This document shows, in pieces, positions 45,983-55,492 of a stretch of DNA of 64,000 bases. The stretch's first letter is position 1; each line of letters begins with the position of its first letter. Made by a program: the position numbers and the translations under genes. Source of the stretch: Roseobacter sp. (GTDB lineage: Bacteria > Pseudomonadota > Alphaproteobacteria > Rhodobacterales > Rhodobacteraceae). Location of the stretch: NCBI GenBank assembly GCA_015665415.1, contig JADFAE010000002.1, positions 124,001 to 188,000 of the forward strand, read 5' to 3'. The notes below the pieces were generated by a model, which was not told the origin of the DNA, ran no database searches, and was given only the letters and a program-made list of their open reading frames with translations.

Positions 45983-47281
45983 TTACCTGTCGCCAAAGGG
46001 CAGGAATTCAGCCAGCCCTCCTGCGGCGATGGTTTCACTGTCACCGGGGATGAAAATCACCCCGTCGGCCTCGGCGATAGTGCTGAGCCGGGCGGAATGG
46101 GTGCTGGTGCCAAAACGCATGATCTCGCGTCCCATGCCGTCAAACCCGTTGAGCTGCGCCGGGCGCAACTCGCAGCGCCCCAGCCGGTGGCGCGCCTCCT
46201 CGCCCAGCACCACGTGGCGTCGCATGGACCGCCTGCGGCTTTCGCCGGACAAGTGCTGCAACAGATGTCGACCAAACAACATCCAGGTGACAAAGGCAGA
46301 GACCGGATTGCCTGGCAGCCCCAGCCAAAAACACGCCTTCAGCCGACCAAAACTCACAGGTTTGCCCGGTTTGATGGCGACACCGCTGAACAGCTCCTCG
46401 ACCCCCAGCGCCTGCATTACCGGCTTGACAAAATCGGCCTCCCCCACCGAGATGCCGCCGCTGGTCACCACCAGATCCGATTGCGCCAAAAGACCGGACA
46501 ACTGGATGCGCAGGGCCTCGGGATCGTCTCCTGCGGCGCTGAAACTGACCACGTCAAAGGCAGCCTGGGGAATGGCAGCGGCAATCATCGGCCCGTTCAC
46601 ATCCCAGATCTGCGCCTGCTCCAAATCGCTACCCGCCACTGCCAGCTCGTCGCCGGTGGTCAACAGCGCCACACGGATCCGGCGATGCACGCTCACCTCG
46701 CCTTGACCCGCCGCCGCGCAGGCAGCAATTTCGCGTGCTCCCAGATGACACCCCGGTGCTAGCACTTCAGCGCCAAGCCCCATGTCCTCGCCGGCGCGCC
46801 GCACATGAGCCCCCGGTTTGGGCACAGTGGTCAGGGTGATCTCATCCCCGCACCGCCGCACCGCTTCCTGCATCACCACAGCATCCGCGCCGCGCGGCAT
46901 TGGCGCACCCGTGAACAGCTGTACGGCCTGTCCGGAAAGGTTCTGATCTCCGGCGCTGCTGGCTTCCCCAGCCGTGATCCGGCCAACCACCTTGAGCCTC
47001 CAAGGCCCCTCCCCCTGCAGGGCTGTGCTGTCGACCGCATAGCCATCCATCGCTGAATTATCAAAAGGCGGCGTCAGGGCCCGTGCCACCACAGGTTCCG
47101 CCAAGATCCGCCCCCGTGCCGCCGCCAGGGGCAGAACCTCGACACCCTCGACGGCAGAAACCGCCGAACTGATGGTGGCAAGCGCCGCATCGATCGAGAT
47201 CAGCTTGCGGGTATGATCAAAGGCCTCACAGCCACAGCCAGGGTTGTCCAGAGTTTCAATAATCGTCATTTCATCATCCAC
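45983..47281 (-). CDS. moeA: molybdopterin molybdotransferase MoeA
   Basis: 432 residues from GTG 47281 (AGGTGA upstream; ATG 47269 is an alternative). Gephyrin-like domains in order: DNSAMDGYAV early, the MPT-binding TTGDEL in the middle, GGISVGEADF, and GLPGNPVSAF, the site where molybdate is ligated to adenylated molybdopterin. It supplies the cofactor for the nitrate reductase encoded upstream in the same operon; the gap to the hemerythrin gene is 21 bp. An N-terminal segment (TIIETLDNPGCGCEAFDH) precedes the core and contains a Cys pair not typical of MoeA. Confidence 0.9.
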   Translation of the reverse strand: MDDEMTIIETLDNPGCGCEAFDHTRKLISIDAALATISSAVSAVEGVEVLPLAAARGRILAEPVVARALTPPFDNSAMDGYAVDSTALQGEGPWRLKVVGRITAGEASSAGDQNLSGQAVQLFTGAPMPRGADAVVMQEAVRRCGDEITLTTVPKPGAHVRRAGEDMGLGAEVLAPGCHLGAREIAACAAAGQGEVSVHRRIRVALLTTGDELAVAGSDLEQAQIWDVNGPMIAAAIPQAAFDVVSFSAAGDDPEALRIQLSGLLAQSDLVVTSGGISVGEADFVKPVMQALGVEELFSGVAIKPGKPVSFGRLKACFWLGLPGNPVSAFVTWMLFGRHLLQHLSGESRRRSMRRHVVLGEEARHRLGRCELRPAQLNGFDGMGREIMRFGTSTHSARLSTIAEADGVIFIPGDSETIAAGGLAEFLPFGDR

Positions 47282-47302
47282 TTTTCACCTGGTAACATCG
47301 GG

Positions 47303-47872
47303 TTAGGCACCATCTGGGGTATTCGTTCGGGGGCTGATGCCGCGGCGTTGCATCATTCGCAGCCGCAGGCTTTCAAGATCGCTTTCGCTCAGCCGCAGGC
47401 GGGCGATGGGCAGGACAACTGCGTTCTCCAAGATGAGGTGGCGACGGGCATAAGAGGAATAGCGCCGCAGCAACTGGCGCTCCTGTTCCGTCACCTCAGC
47501 CGAGCCCAGCGCCTCCAACAGAGAGATAACTTCGGGGGTATCGACGCTGGCATGGTGGTGGTCCTGCACCAGCCGGTTGATCATCCGCCCGATCTCATCC
47601 TCGGGCAGGCAGCACCGCCGCATCAGCGGGAACAGATCCTCTTCTTCATCCGACAGATGCAGGGGCAGTTCCTTGCCAAGAAAGGCAAGCGCGGAGGCAA
47701 TATCCTGTGCAGAGGGCTGGGGCGCGGTCGCGATACGATCCAATGCGGCACAGACCTCGCGCTCGCGCAGGTGATCTTCGGCGATGAATTCCAACGGATC
47801 CGCTAGCAGGGCAAAATCTGTCGGGGCCAGGCAGCCCCCACGATGCTGGTTGCGGCCACTCTGTGGTTTCAT
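47303..47872 (-). CDS. hemerythrin (HHE) domain protein
   Basis: 189 residues, four-helix bundle with the HHE pattern: IAEDHLREREV, HLSDEEEDLFP, DHHHASVD and RRHLILENAVVLPIA supply the His and Glu ligands for a di-iron site. Proteins like this bind oxygen or NO or take part in iron-sulfur repair; within a nitrate respiration operon, a role in nitric-oxide sensing or protection is plausible but unproven. It follows the parvulin gene by 23 bp. Confidence 0.85.
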   Translation of the reverse strand: MKPQSGRNQHRGGCLAPTDFALLADPLEFIAEDHLREREVCAALDRIATAPQPSAQDIASALAFLGKELPLHLSDEEEDLFPLMRRCCLPEDEIGRMINRLVQDHHHASVDTPEVISLLEALGSAEVTEQERQLLRRYSSYARRHLILENAVVLPIARLRLSESDLESLRLRMMQRRGISPRTNTPDGA

Positions 47873-47895
47873 GCTTTGGCCCCTCCTCGCTCTGC

Positions 47896-48696
47896 TCAGA
47901 CGATGGGTTTCAAATCCGCCCCGGTGATCTCTGCCGAGGCTGCCAGGTCCTGCACAAAGCCCTGCGCCGACCGCGCCCAGGCGGCTTTCTCCATGGCGAT
48001 GGTGATGGCGCGTTTGGCAGCCTCGAACGGCAGTTCCCGACCCTTGGCCACGGCATCCATCCGCACGATGTGATAGCCATGACGCGACAGGATCGGTACC
48101 GGCGTGATTTCCCCTTCAGCAAGATGAGGCAGGTATTTTTCAAATTCCGGCACGGTGTCACCGGGCCCGATCTGGCCCAAGGCACCGCCTGCGGATTTGG
48201 AGCCGCAGTCGCTGTCGCTCTTGGCCAGCGCAACAAAATCCTTGGGCTTCACCTTCAGGCGGTCGTTCAGCACATTGGCCTTTTTCAAGGCCTTTTCCTT
48301 GGCTTCCTTGTCGCGCGGATCGCAGGCGCACAGGATATGCGAGACCTCCCACAGGGGCGGCGAGCGGAAGCGCGACGGATCACGCGCCCATTCGGCTTTG
48401 ACTTCGTCTTCGGTGGGCGCGTCAACCGCGACCGAGGCTTCGAGAAGGCCCCGGATCAGGGCCTCCTCATCGGTTTCAAAGCGGCCCGGTCCCACCTCGG
48501 CCGGCTCTGGTGTCAGCGCCTGGCGGCGCGCCTCTTGCAGCAGCAAGGTCCGCACCGCCACTGCATTGGCAGCCTTGCGCCAGGCAATGCCGGGCTTGCC
48601 GGTTGGGGCTTCGTGGTTCTGGGTCTCAGCCGCAACCACGGCATGAGGAACCAGTTCACCATTGACGACGAGATCGGGAAAAAGGCCAGCTTTCAT
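47896..48696 (-). CDS. parvulin-type peptidyl-prolyl isomerase (nar-associated)
   Basis: 266 residues. N-terminal helical chaperone-like region, then a parvulin domain with SHILCACDPRD and FVALAKSDSDCGSKSAGGALG and the end GYHIVRMD. There is no signal peptide, so it should act in the cytoplasm, resembling NifM-like folding helpers of metalloenzymes. It lies 15 bp downstream of narI. The context suggests help in folding or assembling the membrane nitrate reductase. Confidence 0.85.
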   Translation of the reverse strand: MKAGLFPDLVVNGELVPHAVVAAETQNHEAPTGKPGIAWRKAANAVAVRTLLLQEARRQALTPEPAEVGPGRFETDEEALIRGLLEASVAVDAPTEDEVKAEWARDPSRFRSPPLWEVSHILCACDPRDKEAKEKALKKANVLNDRLKVKPKDFVALAKSDSDCGSKSAGGALGQIGPGDTVPEFEKYLPHLAEGEITPVPILSRHGYHIVRMDAVAKGRELPFEAAKRAITIAMEKAAWARSAQGFVQDLAASAEITGADLKPIV

Positions 48697-48711
48697 CTTT
48701 GCTACTCCAGC

Positions 48712-49443
48712 TTACTTGTTGGCACTGCGGCCAGGGGCAACCGGGCCAGCGCGGGTTGGCAACGGCTCAGAGCGACGCGAGCGTACAACCTGATATCCGG
48801 GGCGGGTGATATAGCGCACCGGCACCGACAGCATGTGAACCAGCCGGGTGAAGGGAAACACCAGGAAGATGGTCAGCCCAAGGAACAGATGCAGTTTGAA
48901 GACAAAGGCCACATCCGAGATATAAGAGGCAGCAGCCCCATCAAAGGTCACGATCCCCTGGGCCCAGGCCATGAATTTGGTCATCTCGTGGCCGTCCAGA
49001 TGCCCCAGCGAGGCAAAGATGGTCAAAAGCCCCAGAACCAGCTGCATCAACAGCATCGCCAGAATGGCAATGTCGGCAGTGCTGGAGGTCTTGCGGATGC
49101 GCGGATCGGTCCAGCGACGGTGGAACAGCATGCCGCCACCCACCAGTGCCATCACGCCGGCAATACCGCCAACTACAACGGCGCCCAGCTGTTTGAACCC
49201 ATGGCTGATGCCCAGCGCGTCAAAGATCGCAAGCGGCGTCAGCAACCCGATGAGGTGGCCAAAAAAGATGATCAGCACACCTATGTGAAACAGCACCGAG
49301 CCCATGATCAGCTGCTTGCGGCGCAGCATCTGGCTGGAAGAGGTCTTCCAGGTGAAGGGATCGCGCTCGTAGCGCGCGATCGACCCGACAATTGCCACCG
49401 AAAGGGCGATATAGGGATAGATACCGAATAGGAAATTATGCAT
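48712..49443 (-). CDS. narI: respiratory nitrate reductase gamma subunit (cytochrome b)
   Basis: 243 residues, five membrane helices expected. It starts MHNFLFGIYPYIALSVAI, the standard NarI opening (first heme-distal His and periplasmic side). Helices 2 and 5 carry the His ligands for the two b hemes (VLFHIGVLIIFFGHLIGL; LFLGLTIFLVFPFTRLVH). It oxidises ubiquinol at the periplasmic face and passes electrons to NarH. It ends 15 bp before the parvulin gene. Confidence 0.93.
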   Translation of the reverse strand: MHNFLFGIYPYIALSVAIVGSIARYERDPFTWKTSSSQMLRRKQLIMGSVLFHIGVLIIFFGHLIGLLTPLAIFDALGISHGFKQLGAVVVGGIAGVMALVGGGMLFHRRWTDPRIRKTSSTADIAILAMLLMQLVLGLLTIFASLGHLDGHEMTKFMAWAQGIVTFDGAAASYISDVAFVFKLHLFLGLTIFLVFPFTRLVHMLSVPVRYITRPGYQVVRSRRSEPLPTRAGPVAPGRSANK

Positions 49444-49454
49444 CAGAGCCTCCG

Positions 49455-50171
49455 TTATTCAGCCGCCACGCCGGATGTGGAACCGGGCGCAGGATTTTGG
49501 GGTTCATCCATGCGCGACAGCATATCGCGCACTTGCGGGCAACCGGCGTTGGGATCGGGACCAAAGAGCACTTCGCTCTCCTCCCAGACCTCGTCCAGTG
49601 CTTCCAGATCGTTGGGGTCCACTTCGGGCTGCTCCAGCAATTCGGCAACGGCGGCCTTGTCGGCCTCGACACCTGCCAGCTGCAAAAGAGCGGCGAACAC
49701 AGCACCATATGCGCTATCACGACGGGCAAGCCGTTCGCTCAAGGCGTCAAAAATATGGGCTGCGTCCGCCAAAGTATCCTGTGCTTCGGCAAGGGGACGC
49801 GTCGACAGGAATTCCAACAGAACCGGCAAATGGTCCGGCAGTTCAGAGGTGTTGGGCTCAAACCCGCCGTCGCGGTAGGTCTCGATCAGCGACACCATGG
49901 CACCGCCCCGATCGCGGCTTTCGCCGTGCACGTGCTCGAACAGGTTGAGGCTGAGGGTCCGCGAGCGGTCAAAGAGCATGACATATGTCTCTTCGAGATC
50001 GTAGATGTCGTTGCTGCGCAGAGAGTCCACCAAAGGGCGCAATTCGCGCCGCGCGGCGGCGGTCAGCCGGGTGTCGGAGGCAAGAACGCCTCCGATTTCA
50101 GACATGGCGCCCTGAAGCTCCCGGGTGGGATAGCTCAGGAGCAGGGAAATCGCTTTTAACGTCCGGTCCAT
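49455..50171 (-). CDS. narJ: nitrate reductase chaperone NarJ
   Basis: 238 residues of the TorD/NarJ family: an all-helical cytoplasmic protein with LLSYPTRELQ near the start, the conserved YVMLFDRSRTLSLNLFEHVHG block, and DHLPVLLEFLS. It binds apo-NarG and times Moco insertion. Its start overlaps the narH stop by one base. The usual narGHJI gene order is preserved. Confidence 0.92.
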   Translation of the reverse strand: MDRTLKAISLLLSYPTRELQGAMSEIGGVLASDTRLTAAARRELRPLVDSLRSNDIYDLEETYVMLFDRSRTLSLNLFEHVHGESRDRGGAMVSLIETYRDGGFEPNTSELPDHLPVLLEFLSTRPLAEAQDTLADAAHIFDALSERLARRDSAYGAVFAALLQLAGVEADKAAVAELLEQPEVDPNDLEALDEVWEESEVLFGPDPNAGCPQVRDMLSRMDEPQNPAPGSTSGVAAE

Positions 50172-51694
50172 TACCGTACCTCCTCAGGCATTTTCAGTGG
50201 TTTCTTGGAGCCGCCAAACAGCGAGCCCTTGCTGATCCCCGGCGAGCAGCCATTGGTGTCGGTAAAGCCGCAACCGCCGCGCAGATCATAAGCTTCCTCG
50301 ACCTGTTCACGGTGGGTGGTGGGGATGACAAAACGGTCCTCATAGTCCGCCAAAGCCATGATTTTATACATGTCTTCGATCATCGCCCCATCCAGGCCAA
50401 CCTTGGCGGCCACGGCCTCGTCGCGCACGCCATCGATGGTTTTGGCCCGCATATAGGAGCGCATTGCCAGCATCCGTTCCAACGCCAGCGCCACGGGTTC
50501 CTCGTCGCCTGCGGTCAGCATATTGGCGAGGTAGCGCAGCGGGATCCGCAGGTTGCGCACATCCGGCATCGCGCCATCCATGCCGATGGCACCGGCCTCG
50601 GCAGCGTTCTGAATTGGCGACAGTGGCGGGATGTACCAGACCATCGGCAGGGTGCGATATTCGGGGTGCAGCGGGAAGGCCACTTTCCATTCCATCGCCA
50701 TCTTCCAGATCGGGCTGACCTGAGCCGATTTGATCCAGTCTTCGGGGATACCATCAGCGCGGGCGGTCTCAATCACCGCCGGGTCGTTGGGATCCAGGAA
50801 CACATCCAGCTGGGCGTCGTAAAGATCTGTTTTATCAGACGCATTTGCCGCCTCTTCGATCTTGTCCGCATCATAAAGCATCACGCCCAGATAGCGGATC
50901 CGGCCAACACAGGTCTCGGAACAGACGGTTGGGTTTCCGCTCTCGATCCGGGGATAGCACAGGGTGCATTTCTCGGATTTTCCGCTCTGCCAGTTGTAGT
51001 AGATCTTCTTGTAGGGACAGCCCGAGACACACATCCGCCAACCACGGCATTTTTCCTGATCAATCAGGACAATGCCGTCTTCTTCGCGTTTGTAGATCGC
51101 ACCCGATGGGCAGGAGGCGGCACAGGCCGGGTTCAGACAGTGCTCGCACAGACGGGGGAGATACATCATGAATGTATTCTCATATTCCCCGTAGATCTCC
51201 TTTTGGATGCCCTCGAAGTTGTAGTCTTCGCTACGTTTCGAGAATTCACCACCCAGGATCTCTTCCCAGTTCGGCCCCTTGTTGATCTTCTCCATCCGCT
51301 CGCCAGTGATCTTGGAGCGGGGACGTGCGGTGGGGAAGGCCTCCAGTTCGGGGGCCGACTTCAGGTGGTCATAGTCGAAATCAAACGGCTCATAGTAGTC
51401 GTCGATCTCGGGCAGATCCGGGTTGCCGAAGATATTCGACAGGATCCGCCATTTGCTGCCCTGTTTGGGCTGGAGTTTGCCTGCACGGGTCCGCTCCCAA
51501 CCGCCATTCCAGCGGTCCTGGTTTTCCCAGTCGGTGGGATAGCCGGTGCCGGGCTTGGTTTCGACATTGTTGAACCAAGCGTATTCGACGCCGTCGCGGC
51601 TGGTCCAGACGTTTTTACAGGTCACGGAACAGGTGTGGCACCCGATGCATTTATCGAGGTTCAGCACCATGCCTATTTGAGCGCGTACTCTCAT
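50171..51694 (-). CDS. narH: respiratory nitrate reductase beta subunit
   Basis: 507 residues. Four iron-sulfur centres are visible as Cys clusters: GCHTCSVTCKNVW near the N-terminus, CEHCLNPACAASCPSG, CRGWRMCVSGCPYKK (Trp in place of one Cys, marking the [3Fe-4S] centre) and KCTLCYPRI. It conducts electrons from NarI to NarG on the cytoplasmic side. It overlaps narG by 4 bp. Confidence 0.95.
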   Translation of the reverse strand: MRVRAQIGMVLNLDKCIGCHTCSVTCKNVWTSRDGVEYAWFNNVETKPGTGYPTDWENQDRWNGGWERTRAGKLQPKQGSKWRILSNIFGNPDLPEIDDYYEPFDFDYDHLKSAPELEAFPTARPRSKITGERMEKINKGPNWEEILGGEFSKRSEDYNFEGIQKEIYGEYENTFMMYLPRLCEHCLNPACAASCPSGAIYKREEDGIVLIDQEKCRGWRMCVSGCPYKKIYYNWQSGKSEKCTLCYPRIESGNPTVCSETCVGRIRYLGVMLYDADKIEEAANASDKTDLYDAQLDVFLDPNDPAVIETARADGIPEDWIKSAQVSPIWKMAMEWKVAFPLHPEYRTLPMVWYIPPLSPIQNAAEAGAIGMDGAMPDVRNLRIPLRYLANMLTAGDEEPVALALERMLAMRSYMRAKTIDGVRDEAVAAKVGLDGAMIEDMYKIMALADYEDRFVIPTTHREQVEEAYDLRGGCGFTDTNGCSPGISKGSLFGGSKKPLKMPEEVR

Positions 51695-54600
51695 TCTGCT
51701 GCCTCCTTCTGGGTCGCTTCACGGTCGAGCCAGTCGACCTTTTTCATCTTGCGGACCACGACAAATTCATCGCGGTTGGCGCCGACGGTTCCGTAGTAGT
51801 TAAAGCCGTAAGACTGCTGCGCGTAGCCACCGATCATATGGGTGGGTTTCAGCACCGTCCGGGTCACAGAGTTGTGGATCCCGCCACGTTTTCCGGTCTT
51901 TTCAGAGCCGGGCGTGTTCACGATTTTCTCCTGGGCGTGATACATGAAGGTGGTTCCGTCCTTCATCCGCTGCGACACCACCGCCCGTGCCGTCAGCGCA
52001 CCGTTGGTGTTGTAAAGCTCGACCCAGTCGTTATCGACGATACCGGCCTTCTTGGCATCGTTTTCCGAAATCCAGATCACTGGGCCGCCGCGGTTCAGCG
52101 TCAGCATCAGCAGGTTGTCGGAATAGGTCGAGTGGATGCCCCATTTCTGGTGCGGCGTGATGAAGTTCAAAACCAGATTGTCGCCATCGTCCTGCACATC
52201 CTTGGTGATGGTTTTCAGATCCACCGGAGGCCGGTAGGACATGAAGCCTTCGCCAAAGGCGCGCATCCAGAGGTGATCCTGATAGAGCTGCTGACGACCA
52301 GTCAGGGTCCGCCACGGGATCAGCTCATGCACGTTGGTGTAGCCGGCGTTGTAGCAGACTTTCTCGCTTTCCAGACCGGACCAGGTCGGAGAGGAGATGA
52401 TCTTGCGCGGTTGCGCGGCGATATCGCGGAAGCGGATCTTTTCGTCTTCCTTGGGCAGCGCCAGATGGGTGTGTTCCTGACCCGTAAAGGTCGAGAGCGC
52501 ATCCCAGGCTTTCACCGCAACCTCACCATTGGTTTCCGGTGCCAGCATCAAAACCACTTCGGTGGCGTCGATGTCGGTAACGATCTTGGCACAGCCTTTG
52601 GCCGGACCATCAGCCCATTCCCCGTTCAATTCGCGCAGGTGCTGCACTTCGTGTTCGGTGTTCCAGCTGATGCCTTTGCCGCCATTGCCCAGTTTGTCCA
52701 TCAGTGGGCCCAGCGCCACGAAGCGGTCGTAGATCGCCGTGTAGTCCCGCTCGACGGGGATATAGTTCGGCGCGGTCTTGCCCGGGATCAGGTCGCATTC
52801 GCCCTTCTTCCAGTCCTTGACCTGATCCTGTGCCAATTCCGCCGGGGTGTCATGCAGCAAGGGCAGCGCGACGATGTCGGTTTCCTTGCCCAGGATCTCG
52901 GGCGCGACCTCCTGCACCTTCTTGGCGATGGATTTGAAGATCTCCCAGTCGGATTTGCTTTCGTAGGCCGGATCCACAGCCGCCTGCAGCGGGTGAATGA
53001 ACGGGTGCATATCCGAGGTGTTGAGGTCGTTCTTCTCATACCAGGAGGCCGTGGGCAGCACGATATCGGAATAGACCGCTGTGGTGCTCATCCGGAAATC
53101 GATGGTGACCAGCAGATCGAGTTTACCCTGCGGGCCTTCCTTGTGCCATTTGGCTTCTTTTGGCAGCTGGCGCCCCTCTTCGCCAAGATCCTTGCCCATC
53201 ACACCGTGATCGGTGCCCAACAGGTGCTTGAGGAAATATTCGTGACCTTTGCCCGAAGAGCCCAACAGGTTGGAACGCCACACAAAGAGGTTGCGCGGCC
53301 AGTTTTCCGGTGCATCCGGATCTTCGCAGGACATCTCCAAATCGCCGGATTTCAGCTGCTCGGCCACATAGGTCGGAATGTCTTTGCCTGCGGCCTTGGC
53401 CTGTTTTGCCACTTCCAGCGGGTTGGTCTTGAGCTGCGGTGCCGATGGCAGCCAGCCCATACGCTCAGCCCGGACGTTGTAATCGATCAGGTTGATGTCC
53501 CAATCACCTGCGGGGGCGGTGGGCGACAGGATCTCATCCGCATCCAGGGTCTCATAGCGCCACTGATCGGTATGGGCATACCAGGCCGAAGTCGCGTTCA
53601 TGTGACGTGGTGGACGGCCCCAGTCCAGCGCAAAGGCTAGCGGCTGCCAGCCGGTTTGAGGGCGCAGTTTTTCCTGGCCCACATAATGCGCCCAGCCACC
53701 GCCGGACTGACCCACGCAACCACACATGACCAGCATGTTGATGACGCCGCGATAGTTCATGTCCATGTGGTACCAGTGGTTCATCGCCGCGCCGATGATG
53801 ACCATGGATTTACCCTTGGTCTTTTCAGCGTTTTGCGCAAACTCACGGGCAACGTGCACGATCTTGTCACGCGACACACCGGTGATCTTCTCAGCCCAGG
53901 CAGGGGTGCCGGGCATCTCGTCGTCGTAGTCCTTGGCCACCCAGTCGCCGCCCAGATCCCGGTCGAGACCGTAGTTGGCGCAGTAAAGATCAAAGACAGT
54001 AGCAACTTTGACGTCGCCGTCAGCGGTCTTGATCGATTTCACCGGAATATTGCGGGTCAGAACCTCGGGGTGATCCGCATCCGTGGCAAAGGCCTCGGTT
54101 GCTTCACCACCAAAGTAGGGGAAATCCACACCAAGCACGTCGTCGTGGTCCTCTTCCAGGATCAGCGACATTTTCAGGTTGGTTTCGGCCTCATTGGCTT
54201 TTTCTTCCAGGTTCCATTCGCCATCTTCGCCCCAGCGATAGCCGATCGAGCCATTGGGCGCGACCAGGCCACCTGTGGCCTCGTCCCAGGCGATGGTTTT
54301 CCATTCCGGGTTATTCTCTTCACCCAATTTGCCATCGAGATCGTCGGCACGCAGGAAGCGACCGGGAATAAGGCGGCCGTCTTTTTCTTCCAGCTTCACC
54401 AGCATCGGGAAGTCGGAGTATTTGCGGCAGTATTCTTCGAAATACTCGGCCTGACGATCCAGGTGGAACTCGCGCAGGATGACGTGACCAAAGGCCATGC
54501 CCAGCGCCGCATCTGTACCCTGTTTGACGTTCAACCAGACATCGCCAAACTTGGCCGCCTCGGAATAGTCGGGGCAGATAACCGCGGATTTGGTGCCACG

Positions 54601-55419
54601 GTAGCGGGCTTCGGTGTAGAAATGCGCATCCGGCGTCCGGGTCTGCGGCACGTTGGAGCCCCAGAGCAGCAGATAGCCGGCATTGTACCAGTCAGCGGAT
54701 TCCGGCACATCGGTCTGCTCACCCCAGATCATCGGCGAGGCCGGAGGCAGATCGCAATACCAGTCGTAGAAGGACATGCAGACGCCGCCCATCAGCGACA
54801 GGTAGCGAGAACCAGCCGCATAAGAGATCATCGACATCGCCGGGATGGGCGAAAAGCCAAAGATCCGGTCCGGGCCATAGGTCTTGGTGGTGTAGGCGTT
54901 GGCCGCCGCAGTGATCTCTGTGGCCTCATCCCAGGTGGCACGCACAAAGCCGCCCAGGCCCCGGGTTTCCACATAGGAGGCCCGCAAAATCGGGTCGTTC
55001 TGCAGCTTGGTCCAGGCCTCAATCGGGCTCATGGTGGCGCGCATCTTGCGCCAGATCTTCATCAGCCGCCCCCGCACCAGCGGGTTTTTCACCCGGTTGG
55101 CAGAATAGAGATACCAGCTGTAGCTGGCACCCCGGGCACAGCCACGGGGTTCGTGGTTGGGCAGGTCCGGGCGCGTGCGCGGATAATCTGTCTGCTGGGT
55201 CTCCCAGGTGACAATCCCGGATTTCACATAGATTTTCCAGGAACAGGACCCGGTACAGTTCACCCCATGGGTAGAGCGCACGATTTTGTCATGGCGCCAG
55301 CGATTGCGATATGTGTCTTCCCAGTCGCGGTTTTCACGGGTGACCTGGCCGTGACCGTTGGAGAACGTTTCAAGTTCTTTGGACTGAAGGAAGTTTAGCC
55401 TGTCGAGCAGATGGCTCAT
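51691..55419 (-). CDS. narG: respiratory nitrate reductase alpha subunit (Mo-bisMGD)
   Basis: 1242 residues from ATG 55419 (GGAGAG upstream; longer frame to 55515 is not homologous). FS0 [4Fe-4S] ligands H51, C55, C59 and C94 match the NarG pattern, with His as first ligand. The FYDWYCD motif (217-223) contains the Asp that ligates Mo. It lacks a twin-arginine signal, consistent with a cytoplasm-facing enzyme, and is not a Nap enzyme. It reduces nitrate to nitrite. The large antisense open frames opposite this gene are composition artefacts. Confidence 0.96.
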   Translation of the reverse strand: MSHLLDRLNFLQSKELETFSNGHGQVTRENRDWEDTYRNRWRHDKIVRSTHGVNCTGSCSWKIYVKSGIVTWETQQTDYPRTRPDLPNHEPRGCARGASYSWYLYSANRVKNPLVRGRLMKIWRKMRATMSPIEAWTKLQNDPILRASYVETRGLGGFVRATWDEATEITAAANAYTTKTYGPDRIFGFSPIPAMSMISYAAGSRYLSLMGGVCMSFYDWYCDLPPASPMIWGEQTDVPESADWYNAGYLLLWGSNVPQTRTPDAHFYTEARYRGTKSAVICPDYSEAAKFGDVWLNVKQGTDAALGMAFGHVILREFHLDRQAEYFEEYCRKYSDFPMLVKLEEKDGRLIPGRFLRADDLDGKLGEENNPEWKTIAWDEATGGLVAPNGSIGYRWGEDGEWNLEEKANEAETNLKMSLILEEDHDDVLGVDFPYFGGEATEAFATDADHPEVLTRNIPVKSIKTADGDVKVATVFDLYCANYGLDRDLGGDWVAKDYDDEMPGTPAWAEKITGVSRDKIVHVAREFAQNAEKTKGKSMVIIGAAMNHWYHMDMNYRGVINMLVMCGCVGQSGGGWAHYVGQEKLRPQTGWQPLAFALDWGRPPRHMNATSAWYAHTDQWRYETLDADEILSPTAPAGDWDINLIDYNVRAERMGWLPSAPQLKTNPLEVAKQAKAAGKDIPTYVAEQLKSGDLEMSCEDPDAPENWPRNLFVWRSNLLGSSGKGHEYFLKHLLGTDHGVMGKDLGEEGRQLPKEAKWHKEGPQGKLDLLVTIDFRMSTTAVYSDIVLPTASWYEKNDLNTSDMHPFIHPLQAAVDPAYESKSDWEIFKSIAKKVQEVAPEILGKETDIVALPLLHDTPAELAQDQVKDWKKGECDLIPGKTAPNYIPVERDYTAIYDRFVALGPLMDKLGNGGKGISWNTEHEVQHLRELNGEWADGPAKGCAKIVTDIDATEVVLMLAPETNGEVAVKAWDALSTFTGQEHTHLALPKEDEKIRFRDIAAQPRKIISSPTWSGLESEKVCYNAGYTNVHELIPWRTLTGRQQLYQDHLWMRAFGEGFMSYRPPVDLKTITKDVQDDGDNLVLNFITPHQKWGIHSTYSDNLLMLTLNRGGPVIWISENDAKKAGIVDNDWVELYNTNGALTARAVVSQRMKDGTTFMYHAQEKIVNTPGSEKTGKRGGIHNSVTRTVLKPTHMIGGYAQQSYGFNYYGTVGANRDEFVVVRKMKKVDWLDREATQKEAAE

Positions 55420-55446
55420 GGGGTCTCTCCTTGGATTGGCGGGCTT

Positions 55447-55472
55447 GCCCCGGCCAGAAAGATGGCCGGGGC
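55447..55472 (-). other. intercistronic hairpin between narK2 and narG
   Basis: GCCCCGGCC and GGCCGGGGC arms (9 bp) with an 8-nt loop in the 73-bp narK2-narG spacer. No U-run follows. Likely an mRNA processing or stability element; a matching one lies between the two narK genes. Confidence 0.6.
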
Positions 55473-55492
55473 TAACGTGCTGATGATGGGGA

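Noticed and set aside
51838-55398. Very long antisense open frames opposite narG (about 600 and 580 codons)
   Set aside because: They lie fully inside a well-conserved gene, have no recognisable domain, and reflect high GC third-position bias on the other strand.
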